Shown: in pieces, positions 1 through 7,656 of the stretch
Position numbering within the stretch: the first letter of the stretch is position 1
How the letters are laid out: every line of letters starts with the position of its first letter
Assembly (NCBI GenBank): GCA_947166105.1
Contig: CAMVCZ010000022.1
Location: forward strand, 1 to 48,478
Reading direction: 5' to 3'
Source of the DNA: an uncultured Bacteroidales bacterium
GTDB taxonomy: Bacteria > Bacteroidota > Bacteroidia > Bacteroidales > F082
DNA length: 48,478 nt
Made by a program: the position numbers and the translations under genes
Notes under the pieces: generated by a model
What the model saw: the letters and a program-made list of their open reading frames with translations, nothing else
Database searches by the model: none
Told to the model about the DNA's origin: nothing

Positions 1-171
1 TTTTTGTCATCAAAATTAAAGCATCGTTACAACTAATTTTTTAATCATTACTAAATAAAATAACAACAGAAGTCCCTTCTGAATTTGCAAAATTATATAT
101 TGATGCTTTCAATTTATAAAAGAAAAGTTGAATTTAACTGTCTATATGATTTAATAGTGTAATTGGACAAA

Positions 172-444
172 ATGAAAACTTTTGAGATACAAACGATGCA
201 AGATGTTGAGCAATTCTTGCGATATGTGATAGAGCCGAACGGGTTGGCTTTAGGTATGGGATTTCATCCGGACGATGACTTTTCCGATTACATGAAAGAT
301 AATGGAGAAAGATTATTCTCCGACAACGAAGCAAAGACACTCAATGAAATGACGGGTAAATGCTTTGCCATTTGCGAAAAACAAAATGCAGATTTATATG
401 CGTTAGCACTAAATGTTATCAACGATCTAAATAATGGCAGGTAA
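172..444 (+). CDS. Small hypothetical protein heading the restriction island
   Basis: I do not recognise this protein. It has 90 residues from the ATG at 172; a TTG three codons upstream (163) could also be used. It is acidic in the middle, with an HPDDDFSDYMKDNGERLF stretch, and has no signal peptide or membrane segment. Its last codons overlap by 11 bases the ATG (434) of a truncated cytosine-5 DNA methyltransferase reading frame. The two were therefore probably translationally coupled in one restriction-modification operon, and the protein may be an accessory factor of that system; this is inference from position only. The surrounding DNA is clearly richer in A and T than the rest of the window, which suggests acquisition by transfer. 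Confidence 0.6.
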   Translation: MKTFEIQTMQDVEQFLRYVIEPNGLALGMGFHPDDDFSDYMKDNGERLFSDNEAKTLNEMTGKCFAICEKQNADLYALALNVINDLNNGR

Positions 445-502
445 AAAGAAATATACATTCATAAATTTGTTCGCGGGATGCGTTGGCTTCCCTATAGTAT
501 GA
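434..502 (+). pseudogene. Remnant of a DNA (cytosine-5)-methyltransferase, N-terminus only
   Basis: An ATG at 434 opens a frame of 22 codons, MAGKKKYTFINLFAGCVGFP followed by two residues and TGA at 500-502. The FINLFAGCxGF string matches motif I, the AdoMet-binding loop found at the extreme N-terminus of C5-cytosine methyltransferases, where FAGxGG is usual. Here the second position of the GG pair region reads C-V-G, so even the motif is damaged. No continuation with later motifs, such as the PC catalytic loop or the GN(A/S)VP motif, can be read in any frame before the McrB-like gene at 643. I infer that most of the gene was deleted. The downstream Vsr gene, which usually accompanies C5 methyltransferases, supports the assignment. 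Confidence 0.6.
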
Positions 503-642
503 ATTTTACAGTTTAGAATTAATATATGGCTACAGTAGATAAAGATATAAACGAAGTATCAGATAAAATATCAAAAGTCAAACAAATTGTTTAGACAATT
601 CAAGAGCTAATACTCTAAAGTCGATTATAAATCTATAAAAAC
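445..642 (+). other. A/T-rich decayed segment between the methyltransferase stub and mcrB-like gene
   Basis: This stretch holds the end of the methyltransferase stub and no intact gene. A 22-codon frame at 526-594 begins MATVDKDINEVSDKISKVKQ and stops at TAG. It could be the start of another broken coding sequence or chance. Base composition is A/T-rich, unlike the region beyond about 900. A deletion joining the methyltransferase 5' end to DNA just upstream of the GTPase gene would explain it. Confidence 0.4.
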
Positions 643-1863
643 ATGGCAAGAATAATAGTTTCTGATTGTGAGAAAAAAGAGAAGTCTCCTAGAAAACAAG
701 AGGTAGTAAAAGCCACATATTCTGTAAATACAAATGAAGGGTTATTTCAGATAGAGACTTATGGCAGTTCATCACGTCAAAATCCAGATAGTGCATCACA
801 AACTTTCCAAATAGATAAAGATTCTGCTCAACAACTGATTGCTTTGTTGAAAAAGGAATTATTCCTACAAAAGTCGGGGGGAGCGTTTACAGATGATTTT
901 CCTCTCCAGCAAATCTTCTACGGTGCTCCTGGCACAGGCAAAAGCCACGAAGTAAAGAAACAAACGAGAGAATTGTTGGCGAACGGAGACGAAGTGGATC
1001 TACCTAATGTGTTCCGTACGACTTTCCATCCTGATACGGATTATGCTTCTTTCGTGGGATGTTATAAGCCCACCATGAAACCGACATCTAAAGAGGAAAA
1101 GACGTTAACAGGAAAAGATGAAGAGATAGTGTATGAATTTGTGCCGCAGGTCTTTACAGATGCGTACGTTTATGCGTATAATAATTCCGACCAACCGACC
1201 TATCTGGTCATTGAGGAAATCAACCGTGGTAACTGTGCACAGATATTTGGCGACTTGTTCCAACTGTTGGACAGAAAAGAAGGCGTTTCTGAATACAAAA
1301 TCAAAGCAGACAAAGATTTGGCACAATATCTTAGGGAAAAATTAGGGGTGGATTCCGAAGGTATCCAAGACGGAAAACTTTGTTTGCCGGCGAACCTGAA
1401 TATTCTCGCCACCATGAACACCTCCGACCAAAGTCTGTTCCCTATGGACAGCGCCTTCAAACGCCGTTGGGAATGGGAGTACGTGCCCATCAATTATGAC
1501 ACAACCATTAAATCGGGCGAGTTTGACATCACCATCGGCGACACATCCTATTCGTGGGTTTGCTTCATCAAGAAAGTGAACGAGAAGATTTTTGACCTTA
1601 CCCAGAGCGAAGACAAGCAAATGGGTAACTTCTTCATTAAACAATCCATTGACGAAAAAGGGTTCAAGAGCAAAGTAATGTTCTACCTTTGGTACGAAGT
1701 GCTTCATGATGAGACAGAAAACAACAAATATTTCTTCTACAAGAAAACAATCGTTGAAGGTAAGGAAGTGTTGAGCAAATTCACATTTAAAGACCTGTTC
1801 GGAGATAAAGCGACGGAGACATTGCAGCAATTCATGGCATACTTGGAAGTTGACCCTAAATGA
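643..1863 (+). CDS. McrB-like AAA+ GTPase subunit of a restriction system
   Basis: This is the motor subunit of a McrBC/LlaJI-type restriction system, expected to form a hexamer, hydrolyse GTP, translocate DNA and drive the partner nuclease. Of its 406 residues, the first 90 form a small N-terminal region that may contact DNA or target bases. The AAA+ domain follows: Walker A GAPGTGKS (residues 94-101), Walker B YLVIEEINRG (from 187), and the McrB-type signature MNTSD (258-262) with a downstream FKRRW arginine-finger region. It overlaps the nuclease gene by 4 bases (ATGA), so the two are coupled. The N-terminal part is much shorter than in E. coli McrB and shows no recognisable DUF3578 fold. 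The gene appears intact although the methyltransferase beside it is broken. Confidence 0.85.
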   Translation: MARIIVSDCEKKEKSPRKQEVVKATYSVNTNEGLFQIETYGSSSRQNPDSASQTFQIDKDSAQQLIALLKKELFLQKSGGAFTDDFPLQQIFYGAPGTGKSHEVKKQTRELLANGDEVDLPNVFRTTFHPDTDYASFVGCYKPTMKPTSKEEKTLTGKDEEIVYEFVPQVFTDAYVYAYNNSDQPTYLVIEEINRGNCAQIFGDLFQLLDRKEGVSEYKIKADKDLAQYLREKLGVDSEGIQDGKLCLPANLNILATMNTSDQSLFPMDSAFKRRWEWEYVPINYDTTIKSGEFDITIGDTSYSWVCFIKKVNEKIFDLTQSEDKQMGNFFIKQSIDEKGFKSKVMFYLWYEVLHDETENNKYFFYKKTIVEGKEVLSKFTFKDLFGDKATETLQQFMAYLEVDPK

Positions 1864-4154
1864 AAATACTCATAGAGCAATACGGCTATGCAAAGGACAG
1901 GTTGAGTGCCATACTCGACCCGCACTATTTCACGGAACTGCGTGACGGGAAAGCCAAGATACCCTACGTGGGTTATTTCCTGTCGCACAAGATTCCGGAT
2001 ATGGTGTTTATTCTGCCGAAAGTGTTCATCATCGATGGCAAAGCCTTTGGTGAATACGATCCGGAAGAGATTATTGACTTTGACAACCTCAAGCCGGAGC
2101 ATAAAGCCAATGTGTTCAGCCTTTCCGTATGGATATACCGCGCTATCAAACTCTATTTCCAACGCAAAGACAAGTTAGGAGAAGAATCGGAGATATTACA
2201 GAACGTGGTTTCGCACCAAGGTCCGAGAAGCGAGACAATGATAGATATTGTACTTTCCTTGCTGAAGTTTGACAAAGAGCACAAGAACCTGTTTGCCTAT
2301 ATTACCCGCCTCAAACACTCTGGACAAAACAAAATCCATTGGCAGAAAACAATATCCAGGACACAGGCACTCATCCAAAACGGTGTACCCATATACCTCC
2401 AACCGCACACCAAACAGAAAGACATTAACTTCGATGAAGAGCTGATTGTGCTGTTTTACGCGGTGCTGAACTATCTCGCTCAGGAGTTCAAGTTCAATGT
2501 CCGTCCGGCATTCGGGTACGACTTACTCAAACCCGAGACCATCCAATCCATGATAGACAGTGGGAAAGGCGTTCGTATGCTCCGTCAAAACCGCCGCAAG
2601 TATTTCACAGATGAGATGGTGCAGTTGTGGAACCTGCTTTTCACGTTCTTCGAGCAATCGCAGTATGTTCAAAGCAAAGACAATGACGATGAACAAGCTA
2701 TGCTGGTCCGTGAGTTCAACCTTGTTTTTGAAGATATGATCGACTCGCTCATTGGCGATAGTGATATATCAGGAGGACTGAAAGCACAAAAAGACGGCAA
2801 GATAATCGACCATATTTACCGCGATAATGCACTGATAGAAGACAAGAAACAAATCTATTTCATCGGCGACAGCAAATATTACAAGGATGACAACGACATC
2901 GGTCCGAATTCCATCTACAAGCAGTTCACATACGCCAAGAACGTCATCCAGTACAATATTGATTTCTTCAACAGCAAGCCTCAAGAGTTTGAGGCGGAGA
3001 ACCTGCAATATCGGGACAACACCACCGAAGGCTACAACATCACCCCGAATTTCTTTATCCGCGGACATCTGCAAGCCGATGAGCTAAACAACTTTAGCGA
3101 TAATTTATTAGATCTTCAGCCGATGAAAGATGGTAAGGATTTTGACATTTCCTACCATTTCAAGAACCGACTCTTTGACCGTGATACACTAATCCTACAG
3201 ACGTATAACATCAACTTTCTTTTTGTACTCGCGTGCTATGTGCAGGGAGCCGGTGAACACACTCAAGAAATCCGAAGAATATTCCGCGAAAACATCAAAA
3301 AAGTTCTTCAATCGCAATATTGTTTCTATGCCATGACCGCCCACCCCGATGTGGACTCAGTGCAATATTTGCGTGAGAACTTTCAGACGCTACTGGGCAA
3401 AGTGTTCCAACCGTTTGAGTCTGACAACAATCAGCAGTATTATTCATTGGCGCTACGTAACCCCGAAAAAATAGAACTTGCCGACAAGCAACGGCAAGCA
3501 GAGCTTCGCGCAGCCATTGCTGACGAAAACGATGCGGTAATGTTCCGACTTGAGCAAGCGTTTATTGTGAAGCCTTGTCCGCTTGGGGTTAATCCCAAGA
3601 CGGTGTTGCCAAGTGTTGCACCTGTTGTGCGAAAGGAGATGCCCAAACAATTGCTTACGATACACCATTTGGAGAATTACCCCGAAACCTCATTCTTGAT
3701 AGGCATAGTAAACGATGACGACCACCTCCGTTGGATTTATAGTCGCGAAGGCGGCAAGCGCGATGACGCCTATAATGTGCGTGTTGGAAAAACGGTTTCG
3801 GGTGGTGTGACAAAAAGTAGGGATGAAATCAAACACGCCAAATTTGTGGTCTTGTATTTGGCTGGAAAAGCAGAAGTGGGAGTGTATAAAACGTTCCGCG
3901 TGAAGAATATCGGTGAACTGACGAAAGAACAAATGATAAAGACAGGATACAAAGATCCCGGCCACGACAAGTACTTGTGCTACTTCTTTGATGAGGAAGT
4001 GACCATCGGAAAACTTAACATTGAAAGAATTATTGAGGATGACAAAGCGGCATTTTTCGAAGCAGCGAAGAATAAGCCCATAAAAGAGGACTACCCTGAA
4101 GGCCGCCCAATATACTTGAATGGTGAAAAACTGATAGAATATAGATTGGAATAA
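1860..4154 (+). CDS. McrC/LlaJI-like PD-(D/E)XK restriction nuclease with extra C-terminal domain
   Basis: This is the predicted nuclease partner of the upstream GTPase, 764 residues. The N-terminal half resembles the bridging part of LlaJI/McrC-type subunits. A PD-(D/E)XK-like centre is visible as Asp317 (IIDHIYRD) and Asp337-Ser-Lys339 (YFIGDSKYYK). Unlike usual McrC proteins, which end soon after the nuclease, this one continues for over 400 residues. The last segment (about 598-764) looks like a separate alpha/beta domain with a FVVLYLAGKAEVGVYKTF strand pair, loosely reminiscent of PUA/EVE-type folds that read modified bases; that comparison is inference from pattern only. Start ATG overlaps the mcrB-like stop. 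Type IV (modification-dependent) action is possible because no intact cognate methyltransferase is present here. Confidence 0.7.
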   Translation: MKILIEQYGYAKDRLSAILDPHYFTELRDGKAKIPYVGYFLSHKIPDMVFILPKVFIIDGKAFGEYDPEEIIDFDNLKPEHKANVFSLSVWIYRAIKLYFQRKDKLGEESEILQNVVSHQGPRSETMIDIVLSLLKFDKEHKNLFAYITRLKHSGQNKIHWQKTISRTQALIQNGVPIYLQPHTKQKDINFDEELIVLFYAVLNYLAQEFKFNVRPAFGYDLLKPETIQSMIDSGKGVRMLRQNRRKYFTDEMVQLWNLLFTFFEQSQYVQSKDNDDEQAMLVREFNLVFEDMIDSLIGDSDISGGLKAQKDGKIIDHIYRDNALIEDKKQIYFIGDSKYYKDDNDIGPNSIYKQFTYAKNVIQYNIDFFNSKPQEFEAENLQYRDNTTEGYNITPNFFIRGHLQADELNNFSDNLLDLQPMKDGKDFDISYHFKNRLFDRDTLILQTYNINFLFVLACYVQGAGEHTQEIRRIFRENIKKVLQSQYCFYAMTAHPDVDSVQYLRENFQTLLGKVFQPFESDNNQQYYSLALRNPEKIELADKQRQAELRAAIADENDAVMFRLEQAFIVKPCPLGVNPKTVLPSVAPVVRKEMPKQLLTIHHLENYPETSFLIGIVNDDDHLRWIYSREGGKRDDAYNVRVGKTVSGGVTKSRDEIKHAKFVVLYLAGKAEVGVYKTFRVKNIGELTKEQMIKTGYKDPGHDKYLCYFFDEEVTIGKLNIERIIEDDKAAFFEAAKNKPIKEDYPEGRPIYLNGEKLIEYRLE

Positions 4155-4237
4155 CATTCGTTCGTAAAAATGATGTAGCTTTGCCTGTCCACAATTCTCT
4201 TCGACTTATTTGTTATACAAACCAAGCTTTAAAGATT

Positions 4238-4393
4238 ATGTCCTGCCTCCAAGTCATCCTAGCCATTATCTTTCCGCCTTTGGCGGTGATCGACCGCGGC
4301 TGCGGCTCGATGCTTATCGTTTTCCTGCTCACCTGCCTCGGCTGGGTGCCGGGTGTGATTGCCGCGCTGATTATATTGAACAAGAACAAATAA
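4238..4393 (+). CDS. Pmp3/YqaE family small membrane protein
   Basis: A 51-residue inner-membrane protein of the Pmp3/YqaE family, with two hydrophobic helices separated by a short polar loop. The family signature is visible: an ILAIIFPPLAV first helix followed by a glycine-rich turn and a second helix with CLGWVPGVIAALII. Family members are linked to membrane potential and stress tolerance in other organisms; the precise role here is unknown. The ATG at 4238 is chosen because it gives the canonical family length; an ATG at 4181 would add an unrelated 19-residue tail. The stop is 5 bases before the next gene, so the two are probably cotranscribed. Confidence 0.8.
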   Translation: MSCLQVILAIIFPPLAVIDRGCGSMLIVFLLTCLGWVPGVIAALIILNKNK

Positions 4394-4398
4394 GCCCC

Positions 4399-5064
4399 AT
4401 GAACCTCCTCCTCCAATCCATAGCCAAATTCCTCTTGGGAGTCATCATTCTTGGCCTGCTCATCTTCCTGCCCGCAGGCTCGTTCCACTATTGGCAGGGC
4501 TGGCTGCTGATGGGCATTTTGTTCGTCCCAATGTTCATTGCGGGACTCGTGATGATGGCAAAAAATCCAGAGTTGTTGCGCAAACGGCTGAATGCCAAGG
4601 AACAGGAGAAGGAACAAAAGACCGTCGTGGCACTGAGCGGCTTGCTGTTCGTTGCGGCTTTTGTGGTTGCTGGTTTGAATTGGCGTTTTCAGTGGTTTGT
4701 GCTGCCCAATTGGGTGGTTTGGGTGGCTGCGGTGGTTTTCTTGGTGTGTTATGCCTTGTATGCCGAGGTCTTGCGCGAAAACGCCTACCTTTCGCGAACC
4801 ATCGAGGTGCAAGAACATCAAAAAGTGGTCGATACGGGCCTTTATGGCATTGTCCGCCACCCGATGTATATGGCCACTACCCTCCTTTTCCTGATGATGC
4901 CTTTGGTGCTGGCCTCGCCCATTTCCTTTGCCATTATGCTGCTTTATATCCCATTGATTGCCAAACGCATCCGCAACGAAGAAGCCGTTTTGGAACAAGG
5001 TTTGGAAGGCTATAAAGAGTATAAACAGCGCGTGAAATACAAGGTTTTGCCGTTTATTTGGTAA
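4399..5064 (+). CDS. Isoprenylcysteine carboxyl methyltransferase-like membrane protein
   Basis: A 221-residue integral membrane protein with about five hydrophobic segments. The C-terminal part carries the ICMT/phospholipid methyltransferase hallmark: VVDTGLYGIVRHPMYMA (about residues 145-161), in which the RHPxY motif binds AdoMet, followed by a helix pair and EEAVLEQGLEGYKEYKQRV near the end. Bacterial members are generally annotated as methyltransferases of unknown substrate, since bacteria lack prenylated proteins. The ATG at 4399 is preferred; a longer frame from 4210 would overlap the Pmp3-like gene in another frame. It lies 5 bases after that gene and 4 bases before vsr, suggesting one transcript. 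Confidence 0.85.
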   Translation: MNLLLQSIAKFLLGVIILGLLIFLPAGSFHYWQGWLLMGILFVPMFIAGLVMMAKNPELLRKRLNAKEQEKEQKTVVALSGLLFVAAFVVAGLNWRFQWFVLPNWVVWVAAVVFLVCYALYAEVLRENAYLSRTIEVQEHQKVVDTGLYGIVRHPMYMATTLLFLMMPLVLASPISFAIMLLYIPLIAKRIRNEEAVLEQGLEGYKEYKQRVKYKVLPFIW

Positions 5065-5068
5065 CATT

Positions 5069-5617
5069 ATGACCGACCGCCTCACTCCACAGCAACGCCA
5101 CTATGTGATGTCGCGCATCCACGGCAAAGGCACCAAGCCCGAACTTTTGGTGCGGCAATGGTTGTGGCGGCACGGCTATCGCTATCGCCTCAACGTGAAA
5201 TCGGTGCCGGGCAAGCCGGATATTGTGATGAGGAGGTACCGCACGGCGATTTTCGTGAACGGGTGTTTCTGGCACGGGCATTTTGTTGAGTTTAGTGTTG
5301 AGGGTTTAGAGTTTAGGGAAGATGGTTCAAGGTGTTGCAAGATTCCGGAGACAAACCGCGAATTTTGGGTGAACAAAATCCGAAGAAACCAAGAGCGCGA
5401 CCAGCGGAATTACCAAGTTTTGCGCGACAACGGCTGGCAGGTCATTGTGGTGTGGGAATGTCAGTTGCAGCCCAAAGTGATTGAGCAGACTATGCTTCAG
5501 GTGGAGTTGCTGCTCAACGACAATTTCTTGGCCTTGCACCAGCCCAAGCCGGTGCCTTACGATTTCCAAGAAATGCCCGTTTCGATGGCGGCGGAAGATT
5601 TTCCTCCTTCTACTTGA
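5069..5617 (+). CDS. vsr: Very short patch repair (Vsr) endonuclease with insertion in the zinc site
   Basis: Vsr nicks DNA 5' of the T in T:G mismatches that arise when 5-methylcytosine deaminates, and usually sits beside a C5-methyltransferase gene. The family core is clear: MSRIHGKGTKPELLVR (residues 14-29), KPDI with the catalytic Asp51, CFWHGH (66-71) with His69, and a WEC motif ending at Cys131. In E. coli Vsr the zinc ligands are Cys66, His71, Cys73 and Cys117. Here about 17 extra residues (72-88) separate His71 from the next cysteines (89-90), encoded by a repetitive T/G/A-rich DNA stretch. The C-terminus is also extended to 182 residues. The gene meets the GH97 gene tail to tail with a 2-base gap. 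Confidence 0.9.
   Translation: MTDRLTPQQRHYVMSRIHGKGTKPELLVRQWLWRHGYRYRLNVKSVPGKPDIVMRRYRTAIFVNGCFWHGHFVEFSVEGLEFREDGSRCCKIPETNREFWVNKIRRNQERDQRNYQVLRDNGWQVIVVWECQLQPKVIEQTMLQVELLLNDNFLALHQPKPVPYDFQEMPVSMAAEDFPPST
5285..5318 (+). repeat. TTTAGAGTTTAGGG-type repeat inserted in vsr
   Basis: A low-complexity T/G/A-rich stretch containing GGGTTTAGAGTTTAGGG lies inside vsr and is translated in frame. The same TTTAGAGTTTAGGG unit occurs in the intergenic repeat at 9327-9375. The segment coincides with residues absent from canonical Vsr proteins, so it is interpreted as an insertion of a dispersed short repeat. Confidence 0.6.
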
Positions 5618-5619
5618 CC

Positions 5620-7611
5620 TTAAAAAACTATCACGGCACCACCGCCTTCGGCGAGATGCACTTTCACTTTGTTGCCCATCACTTGAACGGTTTCCGAAAC
5701 AAAGTCTTTGGCCACACGGTCAGCATTGATGCCGTCGCGGAAGATGTGTCCCGATTTGGCACCGAAGTTGGGCAGCACGGAAAGGTCAAGTTCAAGGTCG
5801 CGCTTTTCCCAGTTCGTGATGGCTCCAACATACCAACGGAAATCCTTACGACGGGCAATGACGAGGTATTCGCCCACCTTGCCGTCAAGCACAATGGTTT
5901 CGTCCCAAGTGGTAGGCACACTGGCGATGAATTGCGTACATTCGTCTTCGCTCTTATAGTTGCTCGGACTGTCGCAAAGCATGTTGAAAGGCGACTCAAA
6001 AACCACATACTCAGCCAATTGTCGGCAACGTGTACCTTGGCTCATCGGCTCTGAATAAATGGCGACAAAGTTGTTTTTGCTGGCGTTTTTCATGGCACCT
6101 TGGGTGTAGTCCAACGGACCAGCCACCATACGGATGAATGGGATAGTGACTTCGTTGGTCACCAAGTCGCTGTTGTTGTCCCATTTGGCTTGCTCAAGGC
6201 CGTACACGCCCTCATGGTTCAGCACATTGGGATAGGTACGATTCAGTCCCGTAGGTTTGTAGGCTCCGTGGAAGTCGATGAACAAGTGATATTTGGCAGC
6301 GGTCTTGGCCATGCGATAATAGAAGTCCACCGCCAATTGGTCGTCGCGGTCCATAAAGTCGACCTTGAAACCTTTCACTCCCATCTCGGAATAGAACTTG
6401 CAAACACGATCCATGTTTTTGTCGATGGCGGCATGACCAGCCCAAAGCACGATGCCCACATTGCGCTCGGCACCATAATTGACGAGTTCCTGAATGTTTA
6501 TTTCGGGAACCACTTGGAAGAGGTCGGCCTGTTTGTTGACGGCCCAACCCTCGTCCAAAATGACGTATTCGATGCCGTATTGGCTGGCAAAGTCTATATA
6601 ATATTTATAGGTGTCGTTGTTGATGCCCGCCTTGAAGTCGACGCCATAGATATTCCAAGCGTTCCACCAGTCCCAAGCCACCTTGCCAGGCTTAATCCAA
6701 GAAATGTCTTTCACACGGTTAGGCGAAGCCAAGAGATAAACTAAATCGTTGTTGGCCAATTCCTTATCGCTTTCTGAGATTACGATGCAACGCCAAGGGA
6801 AAGCGCGTCTGCCTGAGGTTTTGGCCACATATTTTTCGTGTTCCATCACCCGATATTGCAGGTTGTTATGGCCGCCTTGTTGGATGGTTTTCGGATAGCC
6901 CGCATGAACTGCGGTGAAGCCGTTTTTGCCTTGTTCGTTGCGGAGATACAGGCCGGGAAAGTCTTCCAAGTCAGCCTCAGTGATGACGGCTTTCTTTCCG
7001 TCCTTGAGTTCGACCAACACGGGCAGGAAAGCTAATTTGTCGGGGTCCATCTGGCTCAAAGCAGTGTGGGTGTAGGTGTTCTCAAACGAGTTGTAGAATT
7101 GTTGTTGTATGATGTCGCCCTCAATGCCTGCACGCCTGAGAACATAAGGGACAATAGCCTGATAATCTGCATCAAAGTTAAATTCAGCAATTTCGTTTTC
7201 TACAACAATCGGCCTAAAAAACTGCGTCTCGAAACGGTAGGCCACGCCTTCATTGTAGGCACGGAAAACAACCTTGTAATTTCCCTTGAAAATCAAAGCC
7301 AATTCCTCATAGACTTCTGAAATCTCTGACTTTTTATAAAACGGCGAGTCCAAGGTTTGGTTGACGGAGTGTGTCTTGGCACTTTTCACGACGGGTTTCC
7401 TTCCTATCTGGGTGCCGTTGGCGAGCTTCATCCCGATAGGCGAAGGTGCCAATATACAAGTGTTGCCATGCGTGACAGCATAGGTGATTTGTTCGCCAAC
7501 CTCGATGGTGACGGTGATGTCCTTGTCGGGCGATTGCAGCGTGAATTTCACTTGGGCAAAGGCACTTACGGAAAGGAACAGAAGCGCGATAAGAAATAGT
7601 TTTTTTTTCAT
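5620..7611 (-). CDS. Glycoside hydrolase family 97, retaining type (alpha-galactosidase-like)
   Basis: A secreted or periplasmic glycosidase of 663 residues with an N-terminal signal peptide (KKKLFLIALLFLSVSAFA). GH97 has an N-terminal beta-sandwich, a central TIM barrel and a C-terminal beta domain; all are represented here. Barrel landmarks include WDWWNAW, YVILDEGWA and HGAYKPTGLNRTYPN. Within the family, retaining enzymes replace the inverting enzymes' base glutamates with a nucleophilic aspartate. Asp418 in GFKVDFMDRDDQ matches that position and Glu473 in GLEQAKW matches the acid/base, so I place it in the retaining subgroup, whose characterised Bacteroides member is an alpha-galactosidase. 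There are no SusC/SusD genes nearby, so it is not part of an obvious polysaccharide utilisation locus. Confidence 0.9.
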   Translation of the reverse strand: MKKKLFLIALLFLSVSAFAQVKFTLQSPDKDITVTIEVGEQITYAVTHGNTCILAPSPIGMKLANGTQIGRKPVVKSAKTHSVNQTLDSPFYKKSEISEVYEELALIFKGNYKVVFRAYNEGVAYRFETQFFRPIVVENEIAEFNFDADYQAIVPYVLRRAGIEGDIIQQQFYNSFENTYTHTALSQMDPDKLAFLPVLVELKDGKKAVITEADLEDFPGLYLRNEQGKNGFTAVHAGYPKTIQQGGHNNLQYRVMEHEKYVAKTSGRRAFPWRCIVISESDKELANNDLVYLLASPNRVKDISWIKPGKVAWDWWNAWNIYGVDFKAGINNDTYKYYIDFASQYGIEYVILDEGWAVNKQADLFQVVPEINIQELVNYGAERNVGIVLWAGHAAIDKNMDRVCKFYSEMGVKGFKVDFMDRDDQLAVDFYYRMAKTAAKYHLFIDFHGAYKPTGLNRTYPNVLNHEGVYGLEQAKWDNNSDLVTNEVTIPFIRMVAGPLDYTQGAMKNASKNNFVAIYSEPMSQGTRCRQLAEYVVFESPFNMLCDSPSNYKSEDECTQFIASVPTTWDETIVLDGKVGEYLVIARRKDFRWYVGAITNWEKRDLELDLSVLPNFGAKSGHIFRDGINADRVAKDFVSETVQVMGNKVKVHLAEGGGAVIVF

Positions 7612-7632
7612 GGCAAATAGGGATTAAGCGGA

Positions 7633-7640
7633 CAAAAGTA
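7633..7640 (-). promoter_or_regulatory. Candidate -7 box of the GH97 gene
   Basis: On the minus strand this reads TACTTTTG, an exact match to the Bacteroidota -7 consensus TAnnTTTG, 22 bases upstream of the start codon. No clear TTTG -33 box is seen at the expected distance. Confidence 0.45.
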
Positions 7641-7656
7641 ATTTTTATGGATTGCA

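Noticed and set aside
526..594. 22-codon frame between the methyltransferase stub and the GTPase gene as a real small gene
   Set aside because: It is too short, has no recognisable family and lies in decayed DNA; it is recorded only as part of the 445-642 segment.
4210..4398. N-terminal extension of the ICMT-like gene from 4210
   Set aside because: It would overlap the Pmp3-like gene in another frame and adds a basic, non-conserved tail; ATG 4399 gives the normal membrane-protein start.
4213..5085. Long minus-strand open frame of 290 codons opposite the Pmp3-like and methyltransferase genes
   Set aside because: Its product is rich in His and Gln with no family resemblance, while the plus strand in the same interval encodes two clearly recognisable membrane proteins. 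It is an antisense shadow.
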